DNA of 49,775 nucleotides from Bacilli bacterium (GTDB lineage Bacteria > Bacillota > Bacilli > Bacillales > Amphibacillaceae), in the NCBI GenBank assembly GCA_012838505.1, contig DUPD01000016.1, positions 1-49,775 of the forward strand, written 5' to 3'. Of this stretch, positions 8,124 through 17,257 are shown in pieces. The notes below the pieces were generated by a model, which ran no database searches, was not told where the DNA came from, and worked only from the letters and a program-made list of their open reading frames with translations. The translations under genes and the position numbers were made by a program. Numbering within the stretch: the stretch's first letter is position 1; the number at the start of each line of letters is the position of its first letter.

Positions 8124-8476
8124 TGTCGTCATTAATTGAGTTGAAAACAATAACTGAAAAATTTGTCCAATTGTTTGAAAAACCAATTTTAGCAAAGGAT
8201 CGCGATCAATTACTAGAAGAAGTTAATCGATTTTTAGATCAACGCGATCAGTTATTAAAAAAAATTAAAGCACCATTTTCTGAAGAAGAAGCTAATTTGG
8301 TCTCAACAATTATGGAGCAAGATAAAGAAATCCAATTAAAACTGGATCATCTTTTCTTAACTTTAAAAAGCGAACTTCGTGATGTAAAAAAACAGAAGTC
8401 GTCGTCAGAAAAGTATCTTGACCCCTATCGTCATGTTGCTACAAATGATGGATCATATTGGGACAAGAAAAAATAG
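8123..8476 (+). CDS. fliT: FliT-like flagellar chaperone
   Basis: 117 residues, predicted all-helical and charged (IELKTITEKFVQLFEKP, LDQRDQLLKKIKAPF, LFLTLKSELRDVKKQK). Sequence conservation in FliT is weak; the call rests on size, helical character and position right after fliS, overlapping its stop codon by one base. FliT chaperones FliD before export. Last gene of the sigma-D operon. Confidence 0.8.
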   Translation: MSSLIELKTITEKFVQLFEKPILAKDRDQLLEEVNRFLDQRDQLLKKIKAPFSEEEANLVSTIMEQDKEIQLKLDHLFLTLKSELRDVKKQKSSSEKYLDPYRHVATNDGSYWDKKK

Positions 8477-8485
8477 AAAATGATC

Positions 8486-8517
8486 AACTCTCTAAGTGAA
8501 ACTTAGGGAGTTTTTTG
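8486..8517 (+). terminator. Rho-independent terminator after fliT
   Basis: A 12-base stem, AACTCTCTAAGT and ACTTAGGGAGTT, with loop GAA and a following T run. Confidence 0.92.
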
Positions 8518-8565
8518 TTATACTATGTTTAAGCGCTTTAGCTAAACTTCATCCTATTTTTTCTA

Positions 8566-8591
8566 GTTTAAAGTATAGGGAAATAGGGAAT
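8566..8591 (+). promoter_or_regulatory. Candidate sigma-B-type promoter of hpf
   Basis: GTTTAA (8566-8571), 14 bases, GGGAAT (8586-8591) fits the general-stress sigma-B pattern (GTTTAA, 13-15, GGGWAW). In B. subtilis the homologous gene (yvyD) is under sigma-B and sigma-H control. The match alone is short. Confidence 0.45.
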
Positions 8592-8626
8592 TAAAGAATT
8601 ATAGATAAAGAAAGGAGGACACTTTT

Positions 8627-9172
8627 ATGAATTATAACATTAGGGGTGAAAACGTTGAGGTGACTGAAGCAATTAAAGCTTATGTAGAGAAGAAAGTTTC
8701 TAAGCTTGAACGCTATTTTGAGACACCGCCAACATCAGATGTCAATGTTAATTTAAGTGTCTATAATGATGAGCAAAAGATTGAAGTTACGATACCAATG
8801 ACGAATTTATTACTGAGAGCGGAAGAGAAGCATGAGGATTTATATGCAGCGATTGACTTAGTAGTAGCAAAGTTAGAACGTCAAATTAGAAAGCATAAAA
8901 CAAAAATCAATCGGAAATCACGTCAAAAAGGTGCAGCTAAGTATATGTTTGCAGAGATGGAAAAAAGTCCTGTTGAACAAGAGGATGATGATGCGATTGA
9001 AATTGTTCGGACGAAACGTTTTAACTTGAAGCCAATGGATTCTGAAGAAGCAATCTTACAAATGGATATGTTAGGCCATGATTTCTTTGTCTTTACCAAT
9101 GCCGATTCAGGAGATACAAGCGTTGTTTATCGTCGTCATGACGGTAAATACGGCTTAATTGAACCCAATTAA
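8627..9172 (+). CDS. hpf: Long-form ribosome hibernation promoting factor
   Basis: 181 residues with a full AAAGGAGG ribosome site. The N-terminal domain (about 1-100; MNYNIRGENVEVTEAIKAYV start) binds the decoding region of the 30S subunit. After a charged linker (about 100-122), the C-terminal domain (RTKRFNLKPMDSEEAILQMD to the end) is the dimerisation domain that joins two ribosomes into 100S particles. The presence of both domains defines the long form typical of Bacillota. It stands alone, between the flagellar operon terminator and its own downstream terminator. Confidence 0.95.
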   Translation: MNYNIRGENVEVTEAIKAYVEKKVSKLERYFETPPTSDVNVNLSVYNDEQKIEVTIPMTNLLLRAEEKHEDLYAAIDLVVAKLERQIRKHKTKINRKSRQKGAAKYMFAEMEKSPVEQEDDDAIEIVRTKRFNLKPMDSEEAILQMDMLGHDFFVFTNADSGDTSVVYRRHDGKYGLIEPN

Positions 9173-9242
9173 TCACTTAGAATAAAGCGCGATTAACAGC
9201 CATAAAAAATGATGTGTAAAAGAACTCTAATTGAATAGATTA

Positions 9243-9288
9243 AAAAATAGTCTCAGTAGGTATGATCATACTTACCGAGACTATTTTT
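9243..9288. terminator. Bidirectional terminator between hpf and the ROK gene
   Basis: A long imperfect hairpin. Outer arms AAAAATAG and CTATTTTT continue inward through TCTC/GAGA to GTATGATCATAC at the centre. A/T tracts on both sides serve both convergent genes. Confidence 0.85.
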
Positions 9289-9311
9289 CTTTTCAAGACT
9301 GTACCGAAAAA

Positions 9312-10493
9312 TTAAGCGTGGTTTCTTTTTTGATCGAGTAAAAAGCCTTCGATTGTGAAGGCTGCCATTCCCGAAATTGTAGAATATGTGCCTAATTTAG
9401 CTGAATCAATTTTAAGTTTATTTTGGTGAAAACCGATTGCATGCTCTAATATGTAACTTTCAATAATCGGATAAATCCACTCTTTTGCTCGCATTAAACG
9501 ATTACCAATGATCACATGCTCTGGGTTGAAGATATTAATACAGTTTGTTAACCCAATCGCGATATATGTTGCAATTTCCTCGAATAGATCAATGACAGCT
9601 TGATTTCCATCGTTAGCAAGCTGGATCAATTGCTCAAATGGCTCAACTTGATCAGCTGTTACAAGCCCACGCTTGATCGCCTCATCAATCACGGCTTGTT
9701 CAGAAGCATAGCGCTCCCAACACCCTCGATTGCCACAGCGACAAGTTTTTCCATCCTTCTCGATGGTCATATGACCGAGTTCACCAGCAAACCCATTTAA
9801 ACCGTGATATAACTTTCCATCTAGAATCATACCGACACCGATCCCAATGCCGATACTGGCAAAAATCGTGTGGTGTGAATTTTGACTCGAACCATAACGC
9901 ATTTCTCCGTATGCCCCAGCATTCGCCTCATTCTCAATATAAACAGGCAGGTTAAAAATGTTCTCTAACTTTGACTTTAGCTCAACATTTTTCCAGTTTA
10001 AATTTGGAGCGAGTAAAATTTCACCATCTCGACTCACGACTGCAGGTACACCCACACCAATGCCAATTACGCCATAACGACTTTTTGGCACCTGCTCCAT
10101 TAATCCTTTAATGAGATTAATCATAATTGGAAAGATTGTGTTGAAGTGTGTTGTTTGTAATTGAATCGTATCCTGCTCAATGATTTTTCCTTTTAAATCG
10201 GTAATCACACCTAAAATATAGCCAACACCTAATTCAATTGAAATTGAATAACCAGCATTGCCATTGAAAAGCAACATCACTGGTCGTCGCCCACCACTTG
10301 ATTTTCCTGGACCAGATTCTTCTACAAGCTTCTCATCAATTAATTCACTAACTAATGAAGACACTGTTCCTTTATTTAACCCCGTTATTTTAGCAACATT
10401 TGCTCTTGATATCGGGGTATGGTTCATAATGGTAGTTAAGACGAGGGTTTTATTTTCTTGTTTAACAACATATTGATTCCATGTCCGACTCAT
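9312..10493 (-). CDS. XylR-like ROK-family transcriptional repressor
   Basis: 393 residues from the ATG at 10493; an in-frame GTG at 10505 is possible but lacks a ribosome site. An N-terminal winged helix (about 15-70; ISRANVAKITGLNKGTVSSL) is followed by the linker SSGGRRPVML and a ROK domain with IGIGIGVG, the ENEANAGAYGE signature and the zinc motif CRCGNRGCWE. The whole length matches Bacillus XylR, including GYSISIELGVGYILGVITDL. In B. subtilis XylR represses xylose genes and is relieved by xylose. No xylose gene is nearby, so the effector and targets here are unproven. A palindrome with the spacing of the xyl operator lies about 90 bp upstream of its start. Confidence 0.85.
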   Translation of the reverse strand: MSRTWNQYVVKQENKTLVLTTIMNHTPISRANVAKITGLNKGTVSSLVSELIDEKLVEESGPGKSSGGRRPVMLLFNGNAGYSISIELGVGYILGVITDLKGKIIEQDTIQLQTTHFNTIFPIMINLIKGLMEQVPKSRYGVIGIGVGVPAVVSRDGEILLAPNLNWKNVELKSKLENIFNLPVYIENEANAGAYGEMRYGSSQNSHHTIFASIGIGIGVGMILDGKLYHGLNGFAGELGHMTIEKDGKTCRCGNRGCWERYASEQAVIDEAIKRGLVTADQVEPFEQLIQLANDGNQAVIDLFEEIATYIAIGLTNCINIFNPEHVIIGNRLMRAKEWIYPIIESYILEHAIGFHQNKLKIDSAKLGTYSTISGMAAFTIEGFLLDQKRNHA

Positions 10494-10581
10494 AATGACA
10501 CTCACTCTCTATCAAAACAAAATTTTAAGTTAAAATAGCCTTTCTTTACTTTAACATAATTGATTAGACAATTCCATGGAG

Positions 10582-10606
10582 TTAGTTTAACAGGTAGACA
10601 AACAAA
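10582..10606. promoter_or_regulatory. XylR-type operator candidate
   Basis: TTAGTTTA, nine bases, CAAACAAA: an interrupted palindrome of 25 bp with the same 8-9-8 layout as the B. subtilis xyl operator, whose half-sites are TTAGTTTG and CAAACTAA. One mismatch per half-site. It overlaps the -35 box of the promoter below, where a bound repressor would block transcription. Confidence 0.5.
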
Positions 10607-10655
10607 TTTTCTGTTGATATAATTTTACATGAGGAGATGGTGACAAACCTCATGT
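10595..10655 (+). promoter_or_regulatory. Promoter of the DUF4340 gene with a 5'-end hairpin
   Basis: TAGACA (10595-10600), 17 bases, TATAAT (10618-10623). The expected transcript starts near 10630, within or just before an 8-bp perfect hairpin (ACATGAGG 10627-10634, CCTCATGT 10648-10655). The leader then runs about 100 bases to the gene. The hairpin may stabilise the mRNA or be a second operator; no T run makes it a terminator. Confidence 0.6.
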
Positions 10656-10759
10656 GAAAGGGATTTTTTACATATATAACAGTCTAAAAACAATACATAT
10701 CTAACTTTAATTGGCTTTATATAGCTGATTAAGTCTAGAGGAATTTAGAGGTGCTCATG

Positions 10760-12124
10760 ATGAAGAAATCAGCTAAAAAGAAACAAAAATTATCGGCAAA
10801 ACAGCAGAAAATCATTTGGGGTGTTGGAATTGCTGTCGTTGCTCTTATAAGTGTATTTTTGGCGATAAAAGCAGTCGAAACAAGTGAAGAAATCGTTCAG
10901 TTCTTTAATTCAAATGATGAAATAATAGCGATCACGATTCAAGGTGATGAAGGTTTTAAAATCGAAAAAGATCAGGACCAATGGACGGTACTTGACCGAC
11001 TTGAGGAGACAGATCAAGAAGCGGTATTGCAAGCACTTGCTGTTTTAAATCAAATGGGTGGAGAAAAAGTAGAGGCAAAACGTCAAAGTGTTGGTTTAGA
11101 TTTCCCAAGACTTGCGATTCGAGTCGACTATGACGACGATAGTACTAAACGAGTGTCACTTGGTCATCCAGATCCTACTGGTGGAGGTTACTATGTTGAG
11201 GTGCAAGGTGATGACCTGTCAGGTGTTTATTTTGTAGAAAATATTTTGATTGATTACCTGCCGCTTAAGGTGAATAATTACTTAGTCACAGCGCTTTTAC
11301 CATGGACACCAGATCAGGTTGAATCGATTAAAATTAATCGAGAGCAAGAGTTAGTGCAGTTGACAAAAAGTAGCCCGTATCCAGCAGAAGAGACAAGAAC
11401 GAATGTTGGAGGCTGGTTTGTTGCTGAACCGTACACTCATTATTACGGTACGTCATACACAGAAATGCAAGAGTTAAATCAAGCGTTGCAGACACTTCAG
11501 ATGAATGAAATTGTCGAAAAAGATGTGGCAGATTGGTCTCAATATGGGTTGAATTCGAGTGACTTTTCAATCGAATTTAGCACAGCTGATGATCAACGGA
11601 CATTGTTAATCGGCGCAGCGGAAACAGAATCAACAACGTTTGCTAGATTTGCTGATACGAATGATGTCTTTTCGATCGCTAATGAGTTATTAACTCCATT
11701 CGAACAGCCTGCTTCAGATTATCATGACGGTTATATCAAGATCATTGCGCTTGACAATTTAAATCAATTATCAATTGAGTCAGAACGATTAACTGTTGAT
11801 GTTAATGTCGAAAAAGATGGTGATGATGTCCACTTTAAAGTTAATGACCAATTTTTATTTGAGAAAGGTTTCCGAGAAGCATATACGGCAATCGCTGGAC
11901 TTCCTGTTGCTGGGCTTTCAGAGGGCGCTGTTTATCAAGAAGCTGAGATTACGATAACATCAACGATTGCACTTGAAGATGGTGAGAAAGTAGTTATTTT
12001 AGAGCTCGTTGATTATGATGAAGAGCACTATGCAGCTTTTGTGAATCAAGAGAGTGACTTTTTAGTCAAAAAAGCTCATGTTGATGAAACGTTAACGGTT
12101 ATTGAACAAGTTTTAGAATATTAA
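10760..12124 (+). CDS. DUF4340 domain protein, membrane-anchored
   Basis: 454 residues from the ATG at 10760, which is 6 bases from GAGGTG; upstream in-frame GTG and ATG codons lie too close to that site. A lysine-rich cytoplasmic start (KKSAKKKQK) and one membrane segment (about 20-40) are followed by a large extracellular part with two DUF4340-like repeats of beta strands (GFKIEKDQDQWTVLDR, IEFSTADDQRTLLIG). DUF4340 proteins usually occur in GldG-type ABC transporter operons; this one stands alone. Function unknown. It has its own promoter with a possible XylR-type operator and a terminator behind it. Confidence 0.75.
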   Translation: MKKSAKKKQKLSAKQQKIIWGVGIAVVALISVFLAIKAVETSEEIVQFFNSNDEIIAITIQGDEGFKIEKDQDQWTVLDRLEETDQEAVLQALAVLNQMGGEKVEAKRQSVGLDFPRLAIRVDYDDDSTKRVSLGHPDPTGGGYYVEVQGDDLSGVYFVENILIDYLPLKVNNYLVTALLPWTPDQVESIKINREQELVQLTKSSPYPAEETRTNVGGWFVAEPYTHYYGTSYTEMQELNQALQTLQMNEIVEKDVADWSQYGLNSSDFSIEFSTADDQRTLLIGAAETESTTFARFADTNDVFSIANELLTPFEQPASDYHDGYIKIIALDNLNQLSIESERLTVDVNVEKDGDDVHFKVNDQFLFEKGFREAYTAIAGLPVAGLSEGAVYQEAEITITSTIALEDGEKVVILELVDYDEEHYAAFVNQESDFLVKKAHVDETLTVIEQVLEY

Positions 12125-12206
12125 TTGATTTAAAGGCGTATCTTGTCACAGCGGTGTAATTGCTGGAAACTAACTAAAAACTTATCAGGTATTATTTATT
12201 TATTGG

Positions 12207-12238
12207 GATGGGGTGTTTAATTGGCCTCATCTTTTTTT
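12207..12238 (+). terminator. Rho-independent terminator
   Basis: GATGGGG and CCTCATC form a 7-bp stem with one G-U pair, followed by seven T. It ends the DUF4340 transcript. Confidence 0.75.
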
Positions 12239-12285
12239 GTAATCACAAATGAAGCATTAGTAGCAAGTCATAATATGGATAAACA

Positions 12286-12314
12286 TTGTAATATAAGCGC
12301 GTAAGTGTTATTAT
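12286..12314 (+). promoter_or_regulatory. Vegetative promoter of secA
   Basis: TTGTAA (12286-12291), 17 bases, TATTAT (12309-12314), giving a leader of about 50 bases before secA. Confidence 0.6.
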
Positions 12315-12372
12315 ATTGGTTAGTGTTTAGCTTATTAAAAGCTATATTGGAAATAGAGGAGCGTATGAAAAG

Positions 12373-14880
12373 ATGCGAGGATTACTCAAACGATTATTTG
12401 ATAGTAATGAACGTAAATTAAAAGAGCTTCAACTGACAGTCGATCAAATTGAAGCGTTAGAGCCCGAGTATGAAAAACTAACTGATGAGCAGTTAGTAGC
12501 AAAAACTGAAGAATTTAAGCAGCGATACAAGGATGGGGAAACCTTAGACGAGTTATTAGTTGAAGCATACGCTGTTGTCCGTGAAGGATCAAAACGGGTC
12601 TTGAACATGCGTCCTTTTAATGTTCAATTAATGGGAGCAATCGTCCTACACGGCGGTGATATCGCCGAGATGAAGACAGGTGAAGGTAAAACCCTAGCAT
12701 CGACAATGCCAGCTTACTTAAACGCACTAACTGGTGAAGGTGTACACATCATCACAGTTAACGAATATTTAGCTGATCGTGATGCGCGAGAAATGGGAGA
12801 GTTATTTAATTTCCTCGGTTTAACTGTTGGCTTAAACGTAAACAGTATGACAAAAACTGAAAAACGAGCAGCCTATCAAGCAGATATTACTTATGGAACC
12901 AACAATGAATTTGGTTTTGACTACTTAAGAGATAACATGGTGCTTTACAAAGAACAAATGGTTCAGCGCCCATTGAACTTTGCGATTATTGATGAGGTTG
13001 ACTCAATTTTAATTGATGAGGCGAGAACCCCGCTAATCATTTCAGGTTCAGCTCGTAAATCAGCAGCGTTATATCAACAAGCAAATACGTTTGTCCGCAC
13101 ATTGAAAAAAGAAGTTGACTACACATATGATGAAAAAACAAAAGGTGTTCAATTAAGTGAAGAAGGGATTACCAAAGCTGAAAATTTCTTTAATGTAGAG
13201 AATCTCTTTGATCTCAATCATGTGACCTTAACACATCATATTAACCAAGCGTTAAAAGCACATGTATCAATGCATCGTGACACCGATTATGTTGTTAAAG
13301 AAGGCAAAGTCGTTATCGTTGACCAGTTCACAGGTCGTCTGATGGAAGGTCGTCGTTATAGTGATGGTCTACACCAAGCGATCGAGGCGAAAGAAGCTTT
13401 GCCAGTTCAAAATGAAAGCATGACTTTAGCTTCAATCACTTTCCAAAACTACTTTAGAATGTACAACAAACTATCAGGGATGACAGGTACAGCAAAAACG
13501 GAAGAAGAAGAATTCCGCAACATTTATAATATGAATGTTTTTGCAATCCCAACAAATAAAGAGATTGTCCGTCATGATAAACCAGACTTAATTTATAAAA
13601 CGATGAAAGGTAAATTTGAAGCGGTTGTTGCAGAAATTAAAGAGCGCAACCAAAAAGGTCAACCTGTTTTAGTAGGTACAGTTGCGGTTGAAACGTCTGA
13701 GTTGATTTCGCAACTTCTTAAAAAAGCTGGTGTGAAGCACAATGTATTAAACGCTAAAAACCATTTCCGTGAAGCAGAAATTATTGAAAATGCTGGTGAA
13801 CAATTTGCCGTTACGATCGCAACAAACATGGCTGGACGTGGTACGGACATTAAATTAGGTGAAGGTGTTAAAGAATTAGGCGGTCTTGCCGTTATCGGTA
13901 CGGAGCGACATGAATCCCGTCGGATCGATAACCAGCTTCGAGGGCGCTCAGGTCGTCAAGGAGATCCTGGAGTGACGCAATTCTACTTATCAATGGAAGA
14001 TGATTTAATGCGTCGATTTGGTTCGGATAATATGAAGGCAATGATGGATCGTTTTAATATGGATGATTCACAACCAATTGAGAGTAAAATGATTTCTAAA
14101 GCAGTTGAATCTTCACAAAAACGTGTGGAAGGGAATAACTTTGACGCTCGTAAAAATGTTCTATCTTATGATGATGTTTTAAGAGAGCAGCGTGAAGTCA
14201 TTTACAAGCAACGCTATGATGTACTTAATTCAGAAAACTTATATGACATTGTAATAGGTATGATCGAGGAAGTTGTTAATGATGTTGTTGATACACATAC
14301 TCAAGATGAGGATAGTGAAGCTTGGGATCTTGATTCACTAATCGAGTATGTGCATGCAAACTTAGTTGAATCAAATTATCTAACGAAATCAGCGATTGAA
14401 AATAAAGAACCAGAAGCAATTAAGCAACTTATAATGGAAAAAGTACTTCAGAAATATCAAGAAAAAGAAGCTGATCTCGGCTCTGAACAAATGCGTGAAT
14501 TTGAGAAAGTCATTTTATTAAGAACCGTAGATACAAAATGGATGGATCACATCGATTCAATGGATCAACTTCGACAAGGAATTCATTTACGTGCATACGG
14601 TCAAAATGATCCATTAGGCGAGTATCAAATGGAAGGCTTCGCAATGTTCGAGGCAATGATCCAATCGATTAATGAAGAAGTTGCCCGTTATGTGATGAAG
14701 GCACAAGTTCGTGCAAATCTCGAACGACAAGAAGTTGCCAAAAATGCAACGGCAGTAACAGGTGATCAATCAAAAAAACAAAAGAAAAAGACACCTTTCG
14801 TTAAAGGCGAAACAGTCGGAAGAAACGACCCGTGCCCATGCGGAAGCGGGAAAAAATACAAACAATGCCACGGAAGATAA
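12373..14880 (+). CDS. secA: Preprotein translocase ATPase SecA
   Basis: 835 residues, ribosome site GAGGAG about 10 bases upstream. Order: NBD1 with Walker A MKTGEGKT (about 100-107) and Walker [14 protein letters not shown], the preprotein-binding domain inserted near 225-370, NBD2 with [15 protein letters not shown] and the arginine finger block [13 protein letters not shown], helical scaffold and wing domains, a lysine-rich linker, and the C-terminal zinc site [13 protein letters not shown]. SecA drives export of unfolded preproteins through SecYEG and supplies SecB-independent targeting in Bacillota. Length is normal. Its neighbours hpf upstream and prfB downstream keep the conserved Bacillus order. 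Confidence 0.98.
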   Translation: MRGLLKRLFDSNERKLKELQLTVDQIEALEPEYEKLTDEQLVAKTEEFKQRYKDGETLDELLVEAYAVVREGSKRVLNMRPFNVQLMGAIVLHGGDIAEMKTGEGKTLASTMPAYLNALTGEGVHIITVNEYLADRDAREMGELFNFLGLTVGLNVNSMTKTEKRAAYQADITYGTNNEFGFDYLRDNMVLYKEQMVQRPLNFAIIDEVDSILIDEARTPLIISGSARKSAALYQQANTFVRTLKKEVDYTYDEKTKGVQLSEEGITKAENFFNVENLFDLNHVTLTHHINQALKAHVSMHRDTDYVVKEGKVVIVDQFTGRLMEGRRYSDGLHQAIEAKEALPVQNESMTLASITFQNYFRMYNKLSGMTGTAKTEEEEFRNIYNMNVFAIPTNKEIVRHDKPDLIYKTMKGKFEAVVAEIKERNQKGQPVLVGTVAVETSELISQLLKKAGVKHNVLNAKNHFREAEIIENAGEQFAVTIATNMAGRGTDIKLGEGVKELGGLAVIGTERHESRRIDNQLRGRSGRQGDPGVTQFYLSMEDDLMRRFGSDNMKAMMDRFNMDDSQPIESKMISKAVESSQKRVEGNNFDARKNVLSYDDVLREQREVIYKQRYDVLNSENLYDIVIGMIEEVVNDVVDTHTQDEDSEAWDLDSLIEYVHANLVESNYLTKSAIENKEPEAIKQLIMEKVLQKYQEKEADLGSEQMREFEKVILLRTVDTKWMDHIDSMDQLRQGIHLRAYGQNDPLGEYQMEGFAMFEAMIQSINEEVARYVMKAQVRANLERQEVAKNATAVTGDQSKKQKKKTPFVKGETVGRNDPCPCGSGKKYKQCHGR

Positions 14881-14939
14881 GTTTTAAAATACTTGATCTA
14901 GTGTATATTTAACTCAAGATCTAAATCACTACAAATATT

Positions 14940-14966
14940 ATGGACATCCATTGATTGGATGTCCAT
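14940..14966 (+). terminator. Perfect 11-bp hairpin between secA and prfB
   Basis: ATGGACATCCA and TGGATGTCCAT around TTGAT. No T run follows on the plus strand (TGTAACGG), so this is more likely an mRNA stabiliser or processing site than a strong terminator. Confidence 0.4.
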
Positions 14967-15005
14967 TGTAACGGAAAAAAACAAAACAATTAACGAGGTG
15001 AAGCA

Positions 15006-16104
15006 ATGGAATTAACAGAAATCAAGCAAGAGCTAACTAAGATCTCAAACCGAATTGCCGAATTTAGGGGGTCTCTTTGACTTAGAAGAGAAACGAACTG
15101 AAATTGCAGAATTAGAAAATGAAATGACAGCACCCGATTTTTGGGATGATCAAAAACAAGCCCAAAAAATAATTGATCAAGCAAATGCGATCAAAGACCT
15201 CGTCCAAACCTTCGATCAACACGTCGAATCACTTGAAAACTTAGAAGTAAGCTACGAGTTAATTAGAGACGAACCAGACGAAGAATTAAGGCTAGAACTT
15301 GAAGATGAGCTAACACAACTGATTGAAGCACTTAATCAATATGAATTACACATCTTATTAAGTGAACCCCACGATAAAAGTAATGCGATTTTAGAACTTC
15401 ATCCGGGAGCTGGTGGGACAGAATCTCAAGATTGGGCAAGTATTCTGTTACGAATGTATACACGTTGGGCGGAACAAAGAAATTTTAAAGTTGAAACACT
15501 GAACTATCTTGCAGGTGAAGAAGCTGGTGTGAAAAGTGTGACGTTATTGATTAAAGGACACAATGCATATGGTTATTTAAAAGCTGAAAAAGGTGTCCAT
15601 CGTTTAGTCCGAATTTCACCATTCGACTCATCTGGTCGTCGCCACACATCATTTGTTTCTTGTGAAGTGACTCCCGAAGTCGATGATGATATTGATATTG
15701 AAATCAAAACTGAAGACATTAAAATTGATACGTATCGAGCAAGTGGCGCAGGTGGACAACATGTTAACACGACTGATTCGGCGGTAAGAATTACACACTT
15801 ACCTACAGACACTGTCGTGACATGTCAATCTGAACGTTCACAAATCAAAAACCGTGAACAAGCATTAAAGATGCTCAAATCAAAACTGTACCAAATTGAA
15901 ATTGAAAGACAACAAGCTGAATTGAGTGAAATTCGAGGTGAGCAGAAAGAAATTGGTTGGGGAAGCCAGATCCGTTCTTATGTTTTCCACCCGTATTCAA
16001 TGATTAAAGATCATCGAACAAACTTAGAAATAGGGAATGCTCAGAGTGTAATTGACGGTGAAATTGATCCATTTATCGATGCATATTTACGTCAACAAAT
16101 GTAG
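15006..16104 (+). CDS. prfB: Peptide chain release factor 2, with programmed +1 frameshift
   Basis: The gene is read in two frames, 15006-15077 then 15079-16104, giving 365 residues, close to B. subtilis RF2. The first 24 codons end CTT TGA; a +1 shift skips T15078 and continues as GAC TTA GAA. RF2 itself reads UGA, so the stop is an autoregulatory sensor of RF2 level. The product has the stop-codon-recognising tripeptide SPF in VRISPFDSS and the peptidyl-hydrolysis motif GGQ in [14 protein letters not shown]. The ribosome site is GAGGTG, 7 bases before ATG. It follows secA, as in most Bacillaceae. Confidence 0.97.
15066..15081 (+). promoter_or_regulatory. prfB +1 frameshift signal
   Basis: AGGGGG (15066-15071) is an internal Shine-Dalgarno sequence three bases before the slippery CTT-TGA-C (15075-15081). 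Spacing and sequence match the classical RF2 frameshift site. Confidence 0.96.
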
Positions 16105-16129
16105 GTGAAAAGAGAAAACGAGGTGGTTA

Positions 16130-16999
16130 ATGATGATTGCAAAATATCGACGCCAGCCGTTACCTACTAAAGCGGTCCAAGTTTTTGAATATGCACTTGT
16201 TGTACTTGGCTCATTTTTTGTTGCGATTGGGTTTAATTTATTTTTATTACCAAATCAAATTGCATCAGGTGGTGTAGCAGGAATTAGTACAATTCTATAT
16301 GCATTGTTTCGCTTTGAACCATCAACTGTCCAGTGGGCAATAAATATTCCGCTATTTTTTGTCGGTATGTGGATACTCGGTCGAAGCTTTGGTATTAAAA
16401 CTTTAATTGGTACAGCAATGGTCCCTTTATTTGTTTCATTAACAAGTGATTGGAATCCAGCTAGTTCTGATCCATTTTTAGGAGCAATATTTGGTGGGAT
16501 GGCATGTGGATTAGGAATAGGAATTGTTTTTCGTGGCAAAGGGTCAACAGGTGGAATTGATTTAGCTGCACAAATTGTTCACAAATTTGTGCCACTCCCT
16601 TTTGGAATCTGTGTAGCCCTGTTTGATGGATTGATCGTTTTAGTGGCAACATTTGTTTTTTCAGTTGAAGCGGGTTTGTATGCTCTGATTGGCTTGTTTG
16701 TCACAAGTCGGACGATTGATTTAGTTCAAGTCGGTTTAAACAGTTCAAAAGCAATTATGGTTGTGAGTGATCACTTAGAAGCAATTCGCGACGCTCTATT
16801 AACTGAAATTGATCGCGGTGTAACTGTTTGGAAAGCAGAGGGCGGCTATACTCGAGCAGATAAAAAAATGATTATGTCTGTCGTAAATCAAAATGAGTTT
16901 AGTCGGACGACACAAATTATCAAGCAAATTGATCCAAATGCGTTTATAATCGTGATGAATGCAAGTGAAGTAATTGGAGAAGGTTTTAGTAAAAGCTAA
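16130..16999 (+). CDS. YitT/YvjA-family membrane protein
   Basis: 289 residues, ribosome site GAGGTGG before ATG-ATG. Five to six membrane segments fill residues 20-200 (YitT membrane domain; GFNLFLLPNQIASGGVAGIS near 35-54 is the typical first motif), followed by a cytoplasmic DUF2179 domain (about 215-285; GVTVWKAEGGYT, MIMSVVNQNEF). The family function is unknown; DUF2179 resembles small-ligand-binding PII-like folds. The position after prfB corresponds to B. subtilis yvjA. Confidence 0.85.
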   Translation: MMIAKYRRQPLPTKAVQVFEYALVVLGSFFVAIGFNLFLLPNQIASGGVAGISTILYALFRFEPSTVQWAINIPLFFVGMWILGRSFGIKTLIGTAMVPLFVSLTSDWNPASSDPFLGAIFGGMACGLGIGIVFRGKGSTGGIDLAAQIVHKFVPLPFGICVALFDGLIVLVATFVFSVEAGLYALIGLFVTSRTIDLVQVGLNSSKAIMVVSDHLEAIRDALLTEIDRGVTVWKAEGGYTRADKKMIMSVVNQNEFSRTTQIIKQIDPNAFIIVMNASEVIGEGFSKS

Positions 17000-17012
17000 G
17001 CCTTCTTTTTTT
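16978..17012 (+). terminator. Rho-independent terminator overlapping the yitT-like stop
   Basis: AGAAGG (16978-16983) pairs with CCTTCT (17001-17006), extended inward by TTAG/CTAA, and is followed by a run of T. The left arm lies inside the coding sequence. Confidence 0.75.
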
Positions 17013-17177
17013 GTTAATATTTACCCTTAAATATTTAAATCTGATAACGATAATTGAACTAGGTCAAAACACCTTGCTTAAATGATGATAAATACCCATT
17101 TAATTGCCGATATGAATTTTTTGACAGCTTTTGAAATGAAATTGTAATAAAAAACCCCAAAAAAAAGTCGTTTTTGA

Positions 17178-17186
17178 TGTTATAAT
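17178..17186 (+). promoter_or_regulatory. Extended -10 promoter of ftsEX
   Basis: TGTTATAAT: a consensus -10 box preceded by the TG of an extended -10. The region 17 bp upstream is an A tract without a -35 box. The leader would be about 65 bases. Confidence 0.5.
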
Positions 17187-17257
17187 GTAATAGATTGATT
17201 GATGTCAATCACGAAATTATATTTAACTACAATTTATTAAAAAAGGTGAGTATGTTC

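Noticed and set aside
14940..14966. Strong terminator separating secA from prfB
   Set aside because: The hairpin is perfect but has no T run, so full termination is unlikely; kept only at low confidence.
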